64,000 nt of DNA from Maribacter antarcticus DSM 21422 (GTDB lineage: Bacteria > Bacteroidota > Bacteroidia > Flavobacteriales > Flavobacteriaceae): the NCBI RefSeq assembly GCF_000621125.1, contig NZ_JHZC01000009.1, forward strand, positions 1 to 64,000, written 5' to 3'. The stretch's first letter is position 1. The number at the start of each line of letters is the position of its first letter. The translations under genes were made by a program, and so were the position numbers. Of the stretch, positions 46,598 through 57,533 are shown piece after piece. The notes beneath the pieces are model-generated. The model was not told the origin of the DNA, searched no databases, and saw nothing but the letters and a program-made list of their open reading frames with translations.

Positions 46598-47866
46598 ATG
46601 GAAGGCATACAAAATACAAAACAACGTTTTGAAATTATAGGGCAAGACCCTAAGTTAAATCGGGCCCTGGAAAAAGCGATGCAAGTTGCCCCAACAGATA
46701 TCTCTGTGCTAGTTACCGGCGAGAGTGGTGTAGGGAAGGAAGCTATTCCTAAAATTATCCATTCCCTATCACATAGAAAGCATGCAAAATACATTGCGGT
46801 CAACTGCGGTGCTATCCCCGAAGGAACCATAGACAGTGAACTTTTTGGTCACGAAAAGGGTGCATTTACTGGAGCTACCCAAACAAGAAGCGGTTATTTT
46901 GAAGTAACCGACGGCGGAACTATTTTTTTAGATGAGGTTGGGGAACTTCCACTAACAACGCAGGTACGATTGTTGCGCGTATTGGAAAATGGAGAGTTTT
47001 TAAAAGTAGGATCCTCACAGGTGCAGAAAACCGATGTGCGCATTGTCGCGGCAACGAACGTGAATATGTTCGAGGCTATAAAAAAGGAAAGATTCAGGGA
47101 AGATCTTTACTATAGATTGAGTACAGTAGAAATTCAGATACCGCCACTACGGGAACGCAAAGAGGATATTCATTTGCTATTTCGAAAATTCGCCTCCGAT
47201 TTTAGTCAAAAATATAAGATGCCAACTATACGATTAGATGATGCCGGTGCTGCCCTGCTTTTGAAATATAGGTGGCCCGGAAACATACGTCAGCTGAGAA
47301 ACATAGCGGAACAAATTTCGGTATTAGAAGAAAAAAGAGCCATTTCGGCAACAACCTTACACGGCTATTTACCCAGTAATCCAGGTAGTAATTTACCTGC
47401 TGTTATCAAAAACTCAAAATCAGAGAGTGATTTCAGTAGTGAGCGTGAAATTCTGTACAAGGTATTATTCGACATGAAGGGAGACCTCAACGACCTAAAA
47501 AAGTTGACGATGGAATTGCTAAAGAACAATGATTCTCAGAAAGTACAAGACGAAAACGAAAACCTTATCCGGAAAATTTATGGCGAGGACGATGCCGATA
47601 TAGAAACGCAAGACGCAACCGAAATGGAGGTATTACAGTTGCCAGAATCAAAACAGGAAAAATCGCATACGCCAACACCACAAGAAGACAAATATCATTT
47701 TGCGGAAGAAATACAGGAAGAAGAGACCTTATCTTTGCATGAAAAAGAAATAGAATTAATCAAGAAATCCTTAGAACGCAACCGAGGAAAAAGAAAAGCA
47801 GCAGCAGCCGAACTGGGTATTTCAGAAAGAACATTGTATCGAAAGATTAAGCAATACGACCTGTAG
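46598..47866 (+). CDS. Sigma-54-dependent transcriptional activator without receiver domain
   Basis: The 422-residue protein begins directly with the AAA+ domain: Walker A GESGVGKE (41-48), GAFTGA (88-93) which contacts sigma-54, Walker B GGTIFLDE (106-113), and the sensor region VRIVAATN. A variable linker (about 270-380) leads to a Fis-type helix-turn-helix (RGKRKAAAAELGISERTLYRKIKQY) at the end. There is no receiver or other sensor domain, so activity should be set by expression or by a partner. The usual Lys-Thr/Ser after GVGK is Glu here, as in several activators (GKE). It lies between miaB and lptE, a placement I recall from other flavobacteria. Confidence 0.9.
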   Translation: MEGIQNTKQRFEIIGQDPKLNRALEKAMQVAPTDISVLVTGESGVGKEAIPKIIHSLSHRKHAKYIAVNCGAIPEGTIDSELFGHEKGAFTGATQTRSGYFEVTDGGTIFLDEVGELPLTTQVRLLRVLENGEFLKVGSSQVQKTDVRIVAATNVNMFEAIKKERFREDLYYRLSTVEIQIPPLRERKEDIHLLFRKFASDFSQKYKMPTIRLDDAGAALLLKYRWPGNIRQLRNIAEQISVLEEKRAISATTLHGYLPSNPGSNLPAVIKNSKSESDFSSEREILYKVLFDMKGDLNDLKKLTMELLKNNDSQKVQDENENLIRKIYGEDDADIETQDATEMEVLQLPESKQEKSHTPTPQEDKYHFAEEIQEEETLSLHEKEIELIKKSLERNRGKRKAAAAELGISERTLYRKIKQYDL

Positions 47867-47883
47867 ACCTTAGATAAATTAAT

Positions 47884-48405
47884 ATGAAAAATATTCCAAT
47901 TAGTTGTATTTTAGTTTCTTTAATTTTATGTCTAAACGGTTGCGGTGTTTATAATTTTACCGGAGGGAGTGTAGGAACAGCAACTACTTTTCAGGTTAAT
48001 TATTTTCAGAATTACGCCTCTCAAAGCCCTGGATCTATATTCGAACCCGGTATGGATAGAGATTTCACCTTGGCTTTGCAGGATAGAATTTTAAACCAAA
48101 CGAGTTTAGATTTGGTGAATAACGGCGATGCAGATTTATTATATGAAGGAGAGATTACAGAATATCGTATTTCCCCAATGTCGGCAACAGCGCAACAGAC
48201 CGCTGCGCAGAACCGACTATCCATTAGGGTAAAGGTGCGGTTTTACAATAGAACAAAAGAGGATACCGATTTTGACCAAAGTTTTTCTTTCTTCTTTGAT
48301 TATCCGGCAAACACACAGCTTGCATCAATAAAAAGCGAAGCCCATGAGGAGATTTTTGAACGTTTGACACAAGATATTTTTAACGCCTCGCTGGCAGACT
48401 GGTAA
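47884..48405 (+). CDS. lptE: LptE-like LPS-assembly lipoprotein
   Basis: The 173-residue protein has a lipoprotein signal (CILVSLILCLNGCGVYNF; Cys near 20), followed by the start typical for Bacteroidetes LptE (YNFTGGSVGTATTFQVNYF), an alpha/beta fold that plugs the LptD barrel (DADLLYEGEITEYRISPM, RLSIRVKVRFYN). It inserts LPS in the outer membrane with LptD. It starts 17 bases after the sigma-54 activator. Confidence 0.85.
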   Translation: MKNIPISCILVSLILCLNGCGVYNFTGGSVGTATTFQVNYFQNYASQSPGSIFEPGMDRDFTLALQDRILNQTSLDLVNNGDADLLYEGEITEYRISPMSATAQQTAAQNRLSIRVKVRFYNRTKEDTDFDQSFSFFFDYPANTQLASIKSEAHEEIFERLTQDIFNASLADW

Positions 48406-48439
48406 ATAAAAGTCATAAAATAGAGAAGGCCTAAAAGAA

Positions 48440-49348
48440 ATGAAAGTAACGGACTTTACATATTTCCTAGAACATCCCGCAAAGGTTGCGGACCCTGTGC
48501 AGACCAATGAATTGGAAGATATTCTAAAAGAGTACCCCTATTTTCAAGCCGCAAGAGCATTACATTTAAAAGGACTTAAAAACTTACATAGCTACAAATA
48601 CAACAAAGCACTTAAAACAACTGCTGCCTATACTACCGATCGTGACGTATTATTTGATTTTGTCACCTCCAAAGATTTTCTGGAATACACACCACAAACA
48701 GCCACAGAAACTGCAACTGCAACTGCAACTGCAACTGCAACTGCAACTCAAATTACCCCATCAGAAACAATAATCGAAGAAAAACAACCTATTATTGAAG
48801 CATCTGATGACAAGCCTTTACCGCAGGACAAAAAGGACGCTGAACAAATTTTGAGTCCAGAGCTGTTCACTACTAAATATCCCAAAAAAAACATATTAAA
48901 AGACCTAGCGATTGGAGAGCCCTTAGATTTTGATAAAAAAGAAAAATTCTCGTTTACCGAGTGGCTTCAATTAGCAAACAAAAAGCCAACGAACGAGAAA
49001 AAAGAAGTCCTAGAACCTACCAAAAAGCGGAAAGAAAATACCGCTGAACAAAACAGAAGTAAAAAACAAAAATTCGACAGAATAGATAAGTTCATTGCTC
49101 AAAACCCCAAGATTGTCCCCAAAACCAATATACCCGTACCAGAAAACGTCGCAAACTCCGGAGTACTAGACAAAAATGAGCTTATGACAGAAACTTTGGC
49201 AAGGGTATATCTGGAGCAGAAAAAGTATAAAAATGCCATTCAGGCATACAAAATTTTAAGTTTGAAATATCCAGAAAAAAGTGGTTTCTTTGCAGACCGT
49301 ATAAAAATGGTAGAGAAAATTCAATCAGAAAATAGAGATTTAAAATGA
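48440..49348 (+). CDS. TPR-like cytosolic protein with a Thr-Ala repeat linker
   Basis: The 302-residue protein has no signal peptide. The N-terminal 70 residues are helical (FTYFLEHPAKV, LEDILKEYPYFQAARALHLKGLKNL), the middle is a charged low-complexity linker that includes an (AT)n tract, and the C-terminal 60 residues form one or two TPR-like helix pairs (ETLARVYLEQKKYKNAIQAYKILSLKYPEKSGFFADRI). It overlaps the secG start by 4 bases, so the two are translationally coupled. Function is unknown. Confidence 0.75.
   Translation: MKVTDFTYFLEHPAKVADPVQTNELEDILKEYPYFQAARALHLKGLKNLHSYKYNKALKTTAAYTTDRDVLFDFVTSKDFLEYTPQTATETATATATATATATQITPSETIIEEKQPIIEASDDKPLPQDKKDAEQILSPELFTTKYPKKNILKDLAIGEPLDFDKKEKFSFTEWLQLANKKPTNEKKEVLEPTKKRKENTAEQNRSKKQKFDRIDKFIAQNPKIVPKTNIPVPENVANSGVLDKNELMTETLARVYLEQKKYKNAIQAYKILSLKYPEKSGFFADRIKMVEKIQSENRDLK
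48710..48748 (+). repeat. In-frame hexanucleotide microsatellite (ACTGCA)n
   Basis: Six full copies of ACTGCA (48710-48745) plus ACT code for a Thr-Ala tract in the linker of the TPR-like protein. Changes in copy number would lengthen or shorten the linker without a frameshift. Confidence 0.9.
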
Positions 49349-49704
49349 GTACATTTTCAATATTCTTGATACTTATTATCATAGTTTGCTTTTTACTTAT
49401 ATTAGTAGTCATGGTTCAAAACCCAAAAGGTGGTGGATTATCTTCATCTTTTGGTGGAGGTGGAAGCCAAGTAGTTGGTGGCGTTAAAAAAACAGGGGAC
49501 TTTTTGGACAGAAGCACATGGACCTTGGCAGGAATACTTGTACTATTAATTCTTGCTTCCAATATAGCCCTCAAAGGAAATTTTGGTGATATAGAATCCA
49601 AATTATTACAAGGAGACGACATAGAAATTACAGTTCCTGAGACCTTACCAGACGAAATTACTCCTGAACTAACGCCTGAAGTTATTCCGGTAGACAGTTT
49701 ATAA
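49345..49704 (+). CDS. secG: SecG, preprotein translocase subunit
   Basis: The 119-residue protein has two TM segments (about 4-25 and 55-75) and the family motif VQNPKGGGLSSSFGGGG between them. SecG helps SecYEG-dependent export. The C-terminal tail is acidic and Pro-rich (EITPELTPEVIPVD), longer than in E. coli. A terminator follows at 49725-49758. Confidence 0.92.
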   Translation: MSTFSIFLILIIIVCFLLILVVMVQNPKGGGLSSSFGGGGSQVVGGVKKTGDFLDRSTWTLAGILVLLILASNIALKGNFGDIESKLLQGDDIEITVPETLPDEITPELTPEVIPVDSL

Positions 49705-49724
49705 TTCAATGATTATACAATATT

Positions 49725-49758
49725 AAAAATGCCAGCTTAATGACAAGCTGGCATTTTT
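49725..49758 (+). terminator. Rho-independent terminator after secG
   Basis: A 14-bp perfect repeat (aaaaatgccagctt / aagctggcattttt) with a 6-base loop and T tail, 20 bases after the stop of secG. Confidence 0.92.
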
Positions 49759-49769
49759 GGTTTATAATA

Positions 49770-49803
49770 TGTCAGTTTTTAGGTAATGGCATAATTTCTG
49801 ACA
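49770..49803 (+). promoter_or_regulatory. Inverted repeat with sigma-54-like -24 box upstream of groES
   Basis: TGTCAG (49770-49775) and CTGACA (49798-49803) form an inverted repeat 22 bases apart. Inside it lies TGGCATAATTTCTGA (49787-49801), similar to a -24/-12 promoter, TGGC-N7-8-TGA/TTGC. No CIRCE element (TTAGCACTC-N9-GAGTGCTAA) was found. It is 41-74 bases before the groES ATG and is a candidate heat-shock control site. Confidence 0.4.
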
Positions 49804-49843
49804 CCTTAGAATCAACAAAAATCAATTATAAATTATACGAATT

Positions 49844-50122
49844 ATGGCTGAAGTTAACATTAAACCATTGGCAGATAGAGTTCTTATAGAGCCTATGGCA
49901 GCAGAAACCAAAACTGCTTCTGGAATATATATTCCAGATACCGCAAAAGAAAAACCACAAAAAGGTAAAATTGTTGCGGTTGGTCCTGGAACCAAAGATG
50001 AAAAAGTAACTGTTAAAGTTGGTGATACCGTTCTTTACGGAAAGTACGCAGGTACGGAACTAAAACTAGAGGGTACCGATTACCTTATGATGCGCGAGAG
50101 TGATATCCTAGGGATTATATAA
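49844..50122 (+). CDS. groES: GroES co-chaperonin
   Basis: The 92-residue protein has the full-length GroES fold: [12 protein letters not shown] at the start, the mobile loop ([20 protein letters not shown]), and the end [15 protein letters not shown]. It caps the GroEL ring. The groEL gene follows after 133 bases. Confidence 0.97.
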   Translation: MAEVNIKPLADRVLIEPMAAETKTASGIYIPDTAKEKPQKGKIVAVGPGTKDEKVTVKVGDTVLYGKYAGTELKLEGTDYLMMRESDILGII

Positions 50123-50249
50123 GAAGACCTTTTTACTTTTCCCGCTAAGGCGAGAAATTTTTAATCGAACATACAAACTAATTAAATAGATTTCCGTCTT
50201 TACTGAAACGAGTTCAGTACAAGCACCGGAACTAAAAATAAAATCATAA

Positions 50250-51890
<1,641 letters not shown>

Positions 51891-51943
51891 GTCGACGACA
51901 CCTTCAGGTAATTTATTAGTTTGTTGGTGTAAATACCTTATTA

Positions 51944-51980
51944 AAAACCGCTTTTGGAGAATTCCAAAAGCGGTTTTTTT
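51944..51980 (+). terminator. Terminator of groESL
   Basis: AAACCGCTTTTGGA pairs with TCCAAAAGCGGTTT around a 4-base loop, followed by seven T. Confidence 0.93.
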
Positions 51981-52198
51981 GTACACTGAATTTTTACCCT
52001 ATCAACATATAGTACTTCGTCAAAACCTGTTGTTTGTGCTTCTTCCCATGTTTTCGGTCTATAATCTTTCCTAAATGAACTGATAATTAGTAACCTTTAC
52101 TCACTGAATTTTAATTGAAACGCATAAAACGCTTTATATCAGTTTTAACACCTATCAAATTACGGTAGTTTTGATATCCCTTAGAAATCATTACAATA

Positions 52199-52354
52199 AT
52201 GACGACTACCACCGTTTCTGTTCATATAGAAATCGAACATGCCATTAAAAATTATATGGGAATCATATTACGGGAAATTGGAAATAACATCAAACACGCA
52301 GACAGCCTGCAAGAGATGCTACACAATACATCCTTAAAAACTAATTCCCAATAA
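52199..52354 (+). CDS. Small ORF of 51 residues
   Basis: From an ATG at 52199 this small frame has a charged helical C-terminal half (NNIKHADSLQEMLHN) and starts MTTTTVSVHIEIEHAI. It lies 10 bases before the DUF4838 gene and could be its leader or a small partner. It has no recognised domain. Confidence 0.35.
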   Translation: MTTTTVSVHIEIEHAIKNYMGIILREIGNNIKHADSLQEMLHNTSLKTNSQ

Positions 52355-52364
52355 TCCAGACGCT

Positions 52365-54596
52365 ATGAAATACATGAAAACTATTGGACTTCTGTTATTC
52401 GCCTTTTGCTACGCTTCGTGTTCAAGCGATGAGATTGTTCTAACAGAAAATGGGAAATCAACCTATGAAATCGTACACATGGGCACTGATTTTGAGACTG
52501 AATACCAAGCTGCACTTACCTTACAGGAATATATTTTTAAAATAAGCGGAGCTGAATTGCCTTTAGTCGATGAGCCTTCTCAAACGATAGAAGTCCCTAA
52601 AATTTATGTTGGTAACATCAAAAAAACTGCCCTGCAACAACAAGAAATTAGCATAAAAACAGAAAACAAAAACATCTATATTTCCGGTGGTTCTAGTGAC
52701 GCACTTACGAATGCTGTATTTGAATTTTTAGAAAATAATCTAGCTTGCAAATGGTATGCTCCCAATGCTACATATATACCGGTATCCGAAACCATTACCT
52801 TGCATCCAATTAACTATAACTACACTCCCGATATTGTTACGCGTACGGTACATTCGCGACTATTTTACGAAAATGAGGAATTTGCAAAACAACACAAAGT
52901 AACCACGGAGGCATTTCCTTATTATGTGCCAGCGGCAAAAGTGCATACGTTCAATAAATTTATGCCGGAAGAAGTATTCTACAAATCTCATCCAGAGTAT
53001 TATGCACTGCGAGGGGGAAAAAGATTACCGACACAATTATGTTTGACCAACCCTACCGTGTTGGAAATAGTAAAAGACTCCGTAGCTGTGTTATTTCAAA
53101 GAAATCCAGATGCTTCGGTAATTTCTGTGAGTCAGGATGATAACCAACAATACTGTCAATGTGAGCACTGTAACAAAATAGATGCTGAGGAAGGGAGTCC
53201 TTCCGGAACCATGATTTATTTCGTAAATAGCGTAGCAGAAGCATTCCCGCAGAAAACAATATCTACTTTAGCGTATCAGCATACACGGAAACCACCTAAA
53301 ACAAGTCCGCTTGAAAATGTGTTGATTACCTTATGTAGCATCGAATGCGATAGAAGTGCCCCTATTGCTGAAAAATGTACGGATTTTGCTGACGACCTAA
53401 TGGGATGGAGCAAACTGACTGATAATATTCGAATATGGGATTACACCACCCAGTTCACTAATTTTTTATCCCCTTTCCCCAATTTAAACACCCTTCAGCC
53501 CAACATTCAATTATTCAGGGACAACCATGCGAAGTGGGTCTTTGAACAGCACAGTAACAACCCTAGCGAACTGTTTGAGCTTCGGTCCTACATCACCGCC
53601 AAACTACTATGGAACCCAGATCAGGATTTTGATGCCCTCGTGACCGAATTCACCCATGGCTATTACCAAGAAGCAGGTCCGTTTGTAAAAGAATATGTAG
53701 ACCTCATCCATTCCAAATTAAAAGAAGACGGGGATTTTTTCCTGTTTCTCTACGGAGATCCCTCCGAAGCTTTTACCTCCTATTTGAATCCTGAACTACT
53801 TCAAGAGTATATGTCAATATTCAACGCAGCAGAAGAAGCGGTAGCAGAAAAACCAGAAGTGCTAAAACGAGTAAAAATGGCAAGAATAGGAATCGATTTT
53901 GCTGTTTTGGAAGCCAGCAGAAAAAATAGCACCCCCACCTACAGTTTAACTAAGACCAATGAAAACGGCGCCCAAATAACCAATCCTACCGTAGCACTTC
54001 TTTTGGATAATTTCACCAATACTGCCAAAGACAACAACATCACCCTTATGAACGAAATGGGATTCACGGTAAGTGAATATGGTGCTAACTTCATATCTGC
54101 GTTAGAAACGGCGAAAAGAACCAATAAAGCCAAAGGAAAAAATGTAGTTTCGATTACCTCGCCCAAAAAGTACGCAGACGAAAACCCTATGGTATTGACC
54201 GATGGCGCCTTGGGCGGAAGTAATTTTTACGCCAATTGGCTCGGATATGAAGGTAACAATATGGAGGTGATAGTTGATTTAGGCGAAACACAGTCCATCA
54301 GCACCATATCCATGGCCTTCTTGCAAGTGACCAATCACGTTGTATTTTTTCCTACTAGTGTAACCTATTATGGATCTAGGGACAACAAGATCTTTACTTC
54401 TCTAGGAACCGTCACTAATCCTAACCCACTCATAAAAACCAGTAAGGTAAACGACATCTATTATTTTGACTTAGCTCTAAATCCTAAAAAGTACCAGTAC
54501 ATTAAAGTACTGGCAAAAAACACCGAGACACCTTACTGGCATCATGCTGCCGGACTACCTTCTTGGATTTTTGCTGATGAGATTATTGTTGATTAA
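52365..54596 (+). CDS. DUF4838 lipoprotein with C-terminal F5/8-type carbohydrate-binding domain
   Basis: The 743-residue protein has a lipoprotein signal (KTIGLLLFAFCYASCSSDE; Cys about 19). Residues about 25-130 form a small alpha/beta domain like GH20 domain 2 (TLQEYIFKISGAELPLVDE, VFEFLENNLACKWYAPNATYI). About 200-500 fits DUF4838, a TIM-barrel-like region with VISVSQDDNQQYCQCEHCNKID (a CxCxxC cluster, acidic), WDYTTQF and WVFEQHSNN. The end (about 600-743) is a F5/8-type C/galactose-binding-like sandwich (MEVIVDLGETQSISTISMAFLQ, KYQYIKVLAKN). A role as glycoside hydrolase on the cell surface is likely from fold but the substrate is unknown. Confidence 0.8.
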   Translation: MKYMKTIGLLLFAFCYASCSSDEIVLTENGKSTYEIVHMGTDFETEYQAALTLQEYIFKISGAELPLVDEPSQTIEVPKIYVGNIKKTALQQQEISIKTENKNIYISGGSSDALTNAVFEFLENNLACKWYAPNATYIPVSETITLHPINYNYTPDIVTRTVHSRLFYENEEFAKQHKVTTEAFPYYVPAAKVHTFNKFMPEEVFYKSHPEYYALRGGKRLPTQLCLTNPTVLEIVKDSVAVLFQRNPDASVISVSQDDNQQYCQCEHCNKIDAEEGSPSGTMIYFVNSVAEAFPQKTISTLAYQHTRKPPKTSPLENVLITLCSIECDRSAPIAEKCTDFADDLMGWSKLTDNIRIWDYTTQFTNFLSPFPNLNTLQPNIQLFRDNHAKWVFEQHSNNPSELFELRSYITAKLLWNPDQDFDALVTEFTHGYYQEAGPFVKEYVDLIHSKLKEDGDFFLFLYGDPSEAFTSYLNPELLQEYMSIFNAAEEAVAEKPEVLKRVKMARIGIDFAVLEASRKNSTPTYSLTKTNENGAQITNPTVALLLDNFTNTAKDNNITLMNEMGFTVSEYGANFISALETAKRTNKAKGKNVVSITSPKKYADENPMVLTDGALGGSNFYANWLGYEGNNMEVIVDLGETQSISTISMAFLQVTNHVVFFPTSVTYYGSRDNKIFTSLGTVTNPNPLIKTSKVNDIYYFDLALNPKKYQYIKVLAKNTETPYWHHAAGLPSWIFADEIIVD

Positions 54597-54632
54597 ACAA
54601 CGTAGACCATTGTTTTCTAAAGGATAAAACAA

Positions 54633-54664
54633 AAAACCGTTCTTGGAAATCCAAGAACGGTTTT
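54633..54664. terminator. Convergent terminator between the DUF4838 gene and the copper operon
   Basis: AAAACCGTTCTTGG pairs with CCAAGAACGGTTTT around a 4-base loop with A-rich 5' and T-rich 3' flanks, so it can serve both strands. It closes the leftward copper operon and the rightward DUF4838 gene. Confidence 0.9.
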
Positions 54665-54705
54665 AATTTATACTACCTACTCTGATGTAAAATAGTATTA
54701 TTCAG

Positions 54706-55065
54706 TTAATAGTGTTTGCCACTATCATCCGTATTATCCTCCCGGTACTTACAACAAGGATGCACACTATCATACGCTTCTTCTGTTGCTTTGAGTTCTT
54801 TGGTGTCATGACCAACAGCAACTAAGGCAGTTTTAACCTTCATAGGGTCTGTTTTACGTTCATCTATAATCAAGGAAAGTTGGTGCGAGGGAATATCCCA
54901 AAGGGCATATTTGACCCCTTTTACGCCCAATGCTGCTTTTTCTATGCGTGTTTTACACATATCACATTTTCCATCCACCTCCATGGTCATTTTTTTATTC
55001 TTTTCCTGAGCAAAGGTTATGCCGGTCAATAAGGCCATTACTAATGTCAATACTACTTTTTTCAT
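54706..55065 (-). CDS. Periplasmic heavy-metal-associated (HMA) protein
   Basis: The 119-residue protein has a signal peptide (KKVVLTLVMALLTGITFAQ), one HMA fold (TMEVDGKCDMCKTRIEKAALGVKGVKY with the metal-binding CxxC as CDMC) and a C-terminal HPCCKYRE, an extra Cys pair. It probably binds Cu(I) in the periplasm and delivers it to the efflux system. Last gene of the operon; 142 bases lie before it. Confidence 0.88.
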   Translation of the reverse strand: MKKVVLTLVMALLTGITFAQEKNKKMTMEVDGKCDMCKTRIEKAALGVKGVKYALWDIPSHQLSLIIDERKTDPMKVKTALVAVGHDTKELKATEEAYDSVHPCCKYREDNTDDSGKHY

Positions 55066-55206
55066 AATTCTATTATTTTAATTTTTGTTCCCGAGCAGTC
55101 AGTAATCCCTTACTTTTTGCTCACTAGCTCTTTAATCTAAAACTTGGTATTTATCCTACTTCAAATTCAGCTATTATAATCCTCCCTTTAAGGGCTAGGG
55201 GCATTT

Positions 55207-57504
55207 TTACTGTACTTTAAACCGAAACCCCAAGTAGAACATTCTACCCATAATAGGCGCATACACAATACTCGTATCAAAATTCTCACCAAACGGGTCG
55301 TCCAAGCCTAAAATAGGGTTTGGTTGTCTAAAATTAGATAAATTTTCCCCACCGAGGTACACCTCAAATTTAGTTGAAAAAACCTTGGTCACTTGGGCGT
55401 TCATCACACTATAACCATCTGCAAAGTCTCCCAATCTAAACTGTGACGGATTCACATCGGTATTTGGCAAACGCTGTTCCCCTTGGGTATGCACCGTATA
55501 GTCGAACTTCCAAAGAGACCCATTCTCCTTGGGCTTTGTTTCATACCCTAAATTTACAAAAAACCGGTTTTGGGCTTGTAAGGGTTTTTGTAGCCTACCA
55601 CTTCTATAATCAGTGGCTACGTCATAGTATTTATAGGCCATTCGCACCTCTACGTTTTCTAGGATTTCATGGTTTACCTCCACCTGAAAACTATTGGCAT
55701 AGCTTTCCCCATCCAGATTATAAAAGGATATGGCCCTAGGGTTTTCCCAATCTACCACAATCTGATTTCTAAAATCGGTTCGGTAATAGTCCAACGAAAC
55801 GTTTCCTTTTCGGTTGAGGAATACAAAACCCTGTAGAAAACTTATGCCATAATTCCATGCATCTTCAGCATCGAGACCATAGATACTTCCGCCCTCATCC
55901 ATTAATTGAATCTGTCGAGAAGACCCGAATAACTGTTGGTTCTCAGCAAAAATATTCGCGGCGCGCCTACCCCTACCAAAAGAACCTCTTAAGCTCCCCA
56001 ACTCCCAAGGGGTATAGCGTACGTGCAATCTTGGTGTCACAAATGTACCCAAACGGTTGTGGGTATCTACGCGAAGACCTGCGGTTAGGCTCACTTTCTC
56101 CAAGTTTTCGTAGGCATACTCAAAAAATGCGCCACCAGAAACATCCTCCCTGCCGAAGTCCGTAGTGTACACGAGTTCATCGTAGCTGTCATAGGCAAAG
56201 GTCAATCCGGTGGTAAACTTATTCCTTGTATCTCCGATGATGGAGTTGAACAGCAGATTGGAATACACGCTGTTATGGTTTATATCATATCGATTAAAAC
56301 CGAAGTAGGATTCCTGCTGATGATTGCTATAGGAAGCCTGAAACCCTATACTTTGAAATGGCAACTCCGGAAATACATAACCCAATTTTACCGAGGTATC
56401 AAAACGTCGCGTGTCTATTTCACTTCCCCAGCCTTCGGCTGCGCTAAGAGCGAGACCCTCGGGAGTATCAGCATTGGGAGCTGAGCGCAACCGAACCCAG
56501 TTATCGGCATTAAAATCGACTTCCCCTACTTGTTTTTCATCATTTAAATAGCGGAGATTAATAAAGCTTACCCATCCCGTTTCCGGATTCTGGTATTGCC
56601 AACGGTTCATAATATTTATTTGATTGGCCAGAGGCGCATCCAAAAAGCCATCATCGTTACCGTCCTCTTTCTGTCTTCTTTGATTTCCATGGATATATAG
56701 CCCTGTACTCCACTTATCCGTAAGTTTATGGTTCAAATGAGTATTCAGCTCCAAACGCCCGTTTTGATTGGCATACCCGTTTACGAACAAGCGTTTATCT
56801 GTCATGGGCTTTACGAGTTCTGTATTGATTTGTCCAGAAATACTCTCATAACCGTTCACTACGCTTCCTGCACCTTTAGTAATCTGTATACTCTCTACCC
56901 ATGTACCTGGAGTAAATGTGAGTCCGTATGCCTGTGAAGCCCCACGCACCATAGGAATATTCTCTTGGGTAATGAGTAGGTAAGGACTTGTAAGTCCCAG
57001 CATTTGAATTTGCTTAGTACCTGTTAGTGCATCGGAAAAATTTACATCGATAGCAGGATTGGTCTCAAAACTCTCGGAAAGATTACAACAGGCCGCTTTT
57101 AGTAATTCAGCACTATTAATCGTCACCACATTTTGAGCACTAAAAAAAGTTTTTTCTACTGCATCGCGTTGCTGTTGCACCACCACTTCATCTAAGGCAT
57201 TGGAAGGTTTTAGAACATGCCTTATTTTTCTGGGTTCCCTAATATCAAGTGTGTCCGACTCAAACCCTACATAGCTAATAATCAGCGTATTGTATTTCCC
57301 AAAAAACGGAATGCTAAAATTTCCCTTTACATCGGTAACCGTTCCAATTTGGGAATTCATCCAATACACATTGGCTCCTGGCAAGGCTATGGTCTTGTTA
57401 CCGTTAGGTTCCATCACTACCCCATCCACAGTAGACTGAGAAAAGCTAAGAAAAGGCAATACCATAATCACAAAACAACTAAAAAAAAAATTCCCCTTCA
57501 ACAT
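55207..57504 (-). CDS. TonB-dependent receptor of the copper operon
   Basis: The 765-residue protein has a signal peptide (FFFSCFVIMVLPFLSFSQ), a CarboxypepD_reg-like N-domain (about 25-105), the plug (about 115-230; NVVTINSAELLKAACCNLSESF, with a CC pair that may bind metal; then VVNGYESISGQINTEL) and the barrel ending in FKVQ. No SusD is present. Position within the metal operon suggests copper or a chelated-metal substrate. It is 30 bases after the cusB gene. Confidence 0.88.
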   Translation of the reverse strand: MLKGNFFFSCFVIMVLPFLSFSQSTVDGVVMEPNGNKTIALPGANVYWMNSQIGTVTDVKGNFSIPFFGKYNTLIISYVGFESDTLDIREPRKIRHVLKPSNALDEVVVQQQRDAVEKTFFSAQNVVTINSAELLKAACCNLSESFETNPAIDVNFSDALTGTKQIQMLGLTSPYLLITQENIPMVRGASQAYGLTFTPGTWVESIQITKGAGSVVNGYESISGQINTELVKPMTDKRLFVNGYANQNGRLELNTHLNHKLTDKWSTGLYIHGNQRRQKEDGNDDGFLDAPLANQINIMNRWQYQNPETGWVSFINLRYLNDEKQVGEVDFNADNWVRLRSAPNADTPEGLALSAAEGWGSEIDTRRFDTSVKLGYVFPELPFQSIGFQASYSNHQQESYFGFNRYDINHNSVYSNLLFNSIIGDTRNKFTTGLTFAYDSYDELVYTTDFGREDVSGGAFFEYAYENLEKVSLTAGLRVDTHNRLGTFVTPRLHVRYTPWELGSLRGSFGRGRRAANIFAENQQLFGSSRQIQLMDEGGSIYGLDAEDAWNYGISFLQGFVFLNRKGNVSLDYYRTDFRNQIVVDWENPRAISFYNLDGESYANSFQVEVNHEILENVEVRMAYKYYDVATDYRSGRLQKPLQAQNRFFVNLGYETKPKENGSLWKFDYTVHTQGEQRLPNTDVNPSQFRLGDFADGYSVMNAQVTKVFSTKFEVYLGGENLSNFRQPNPILGLDDPFGENFDTSIVYAPIMGRMFYLGFRFKVQ

Positions 57505-57533
57505 CTACTAAGTTTTATAAACTATAATAATAT

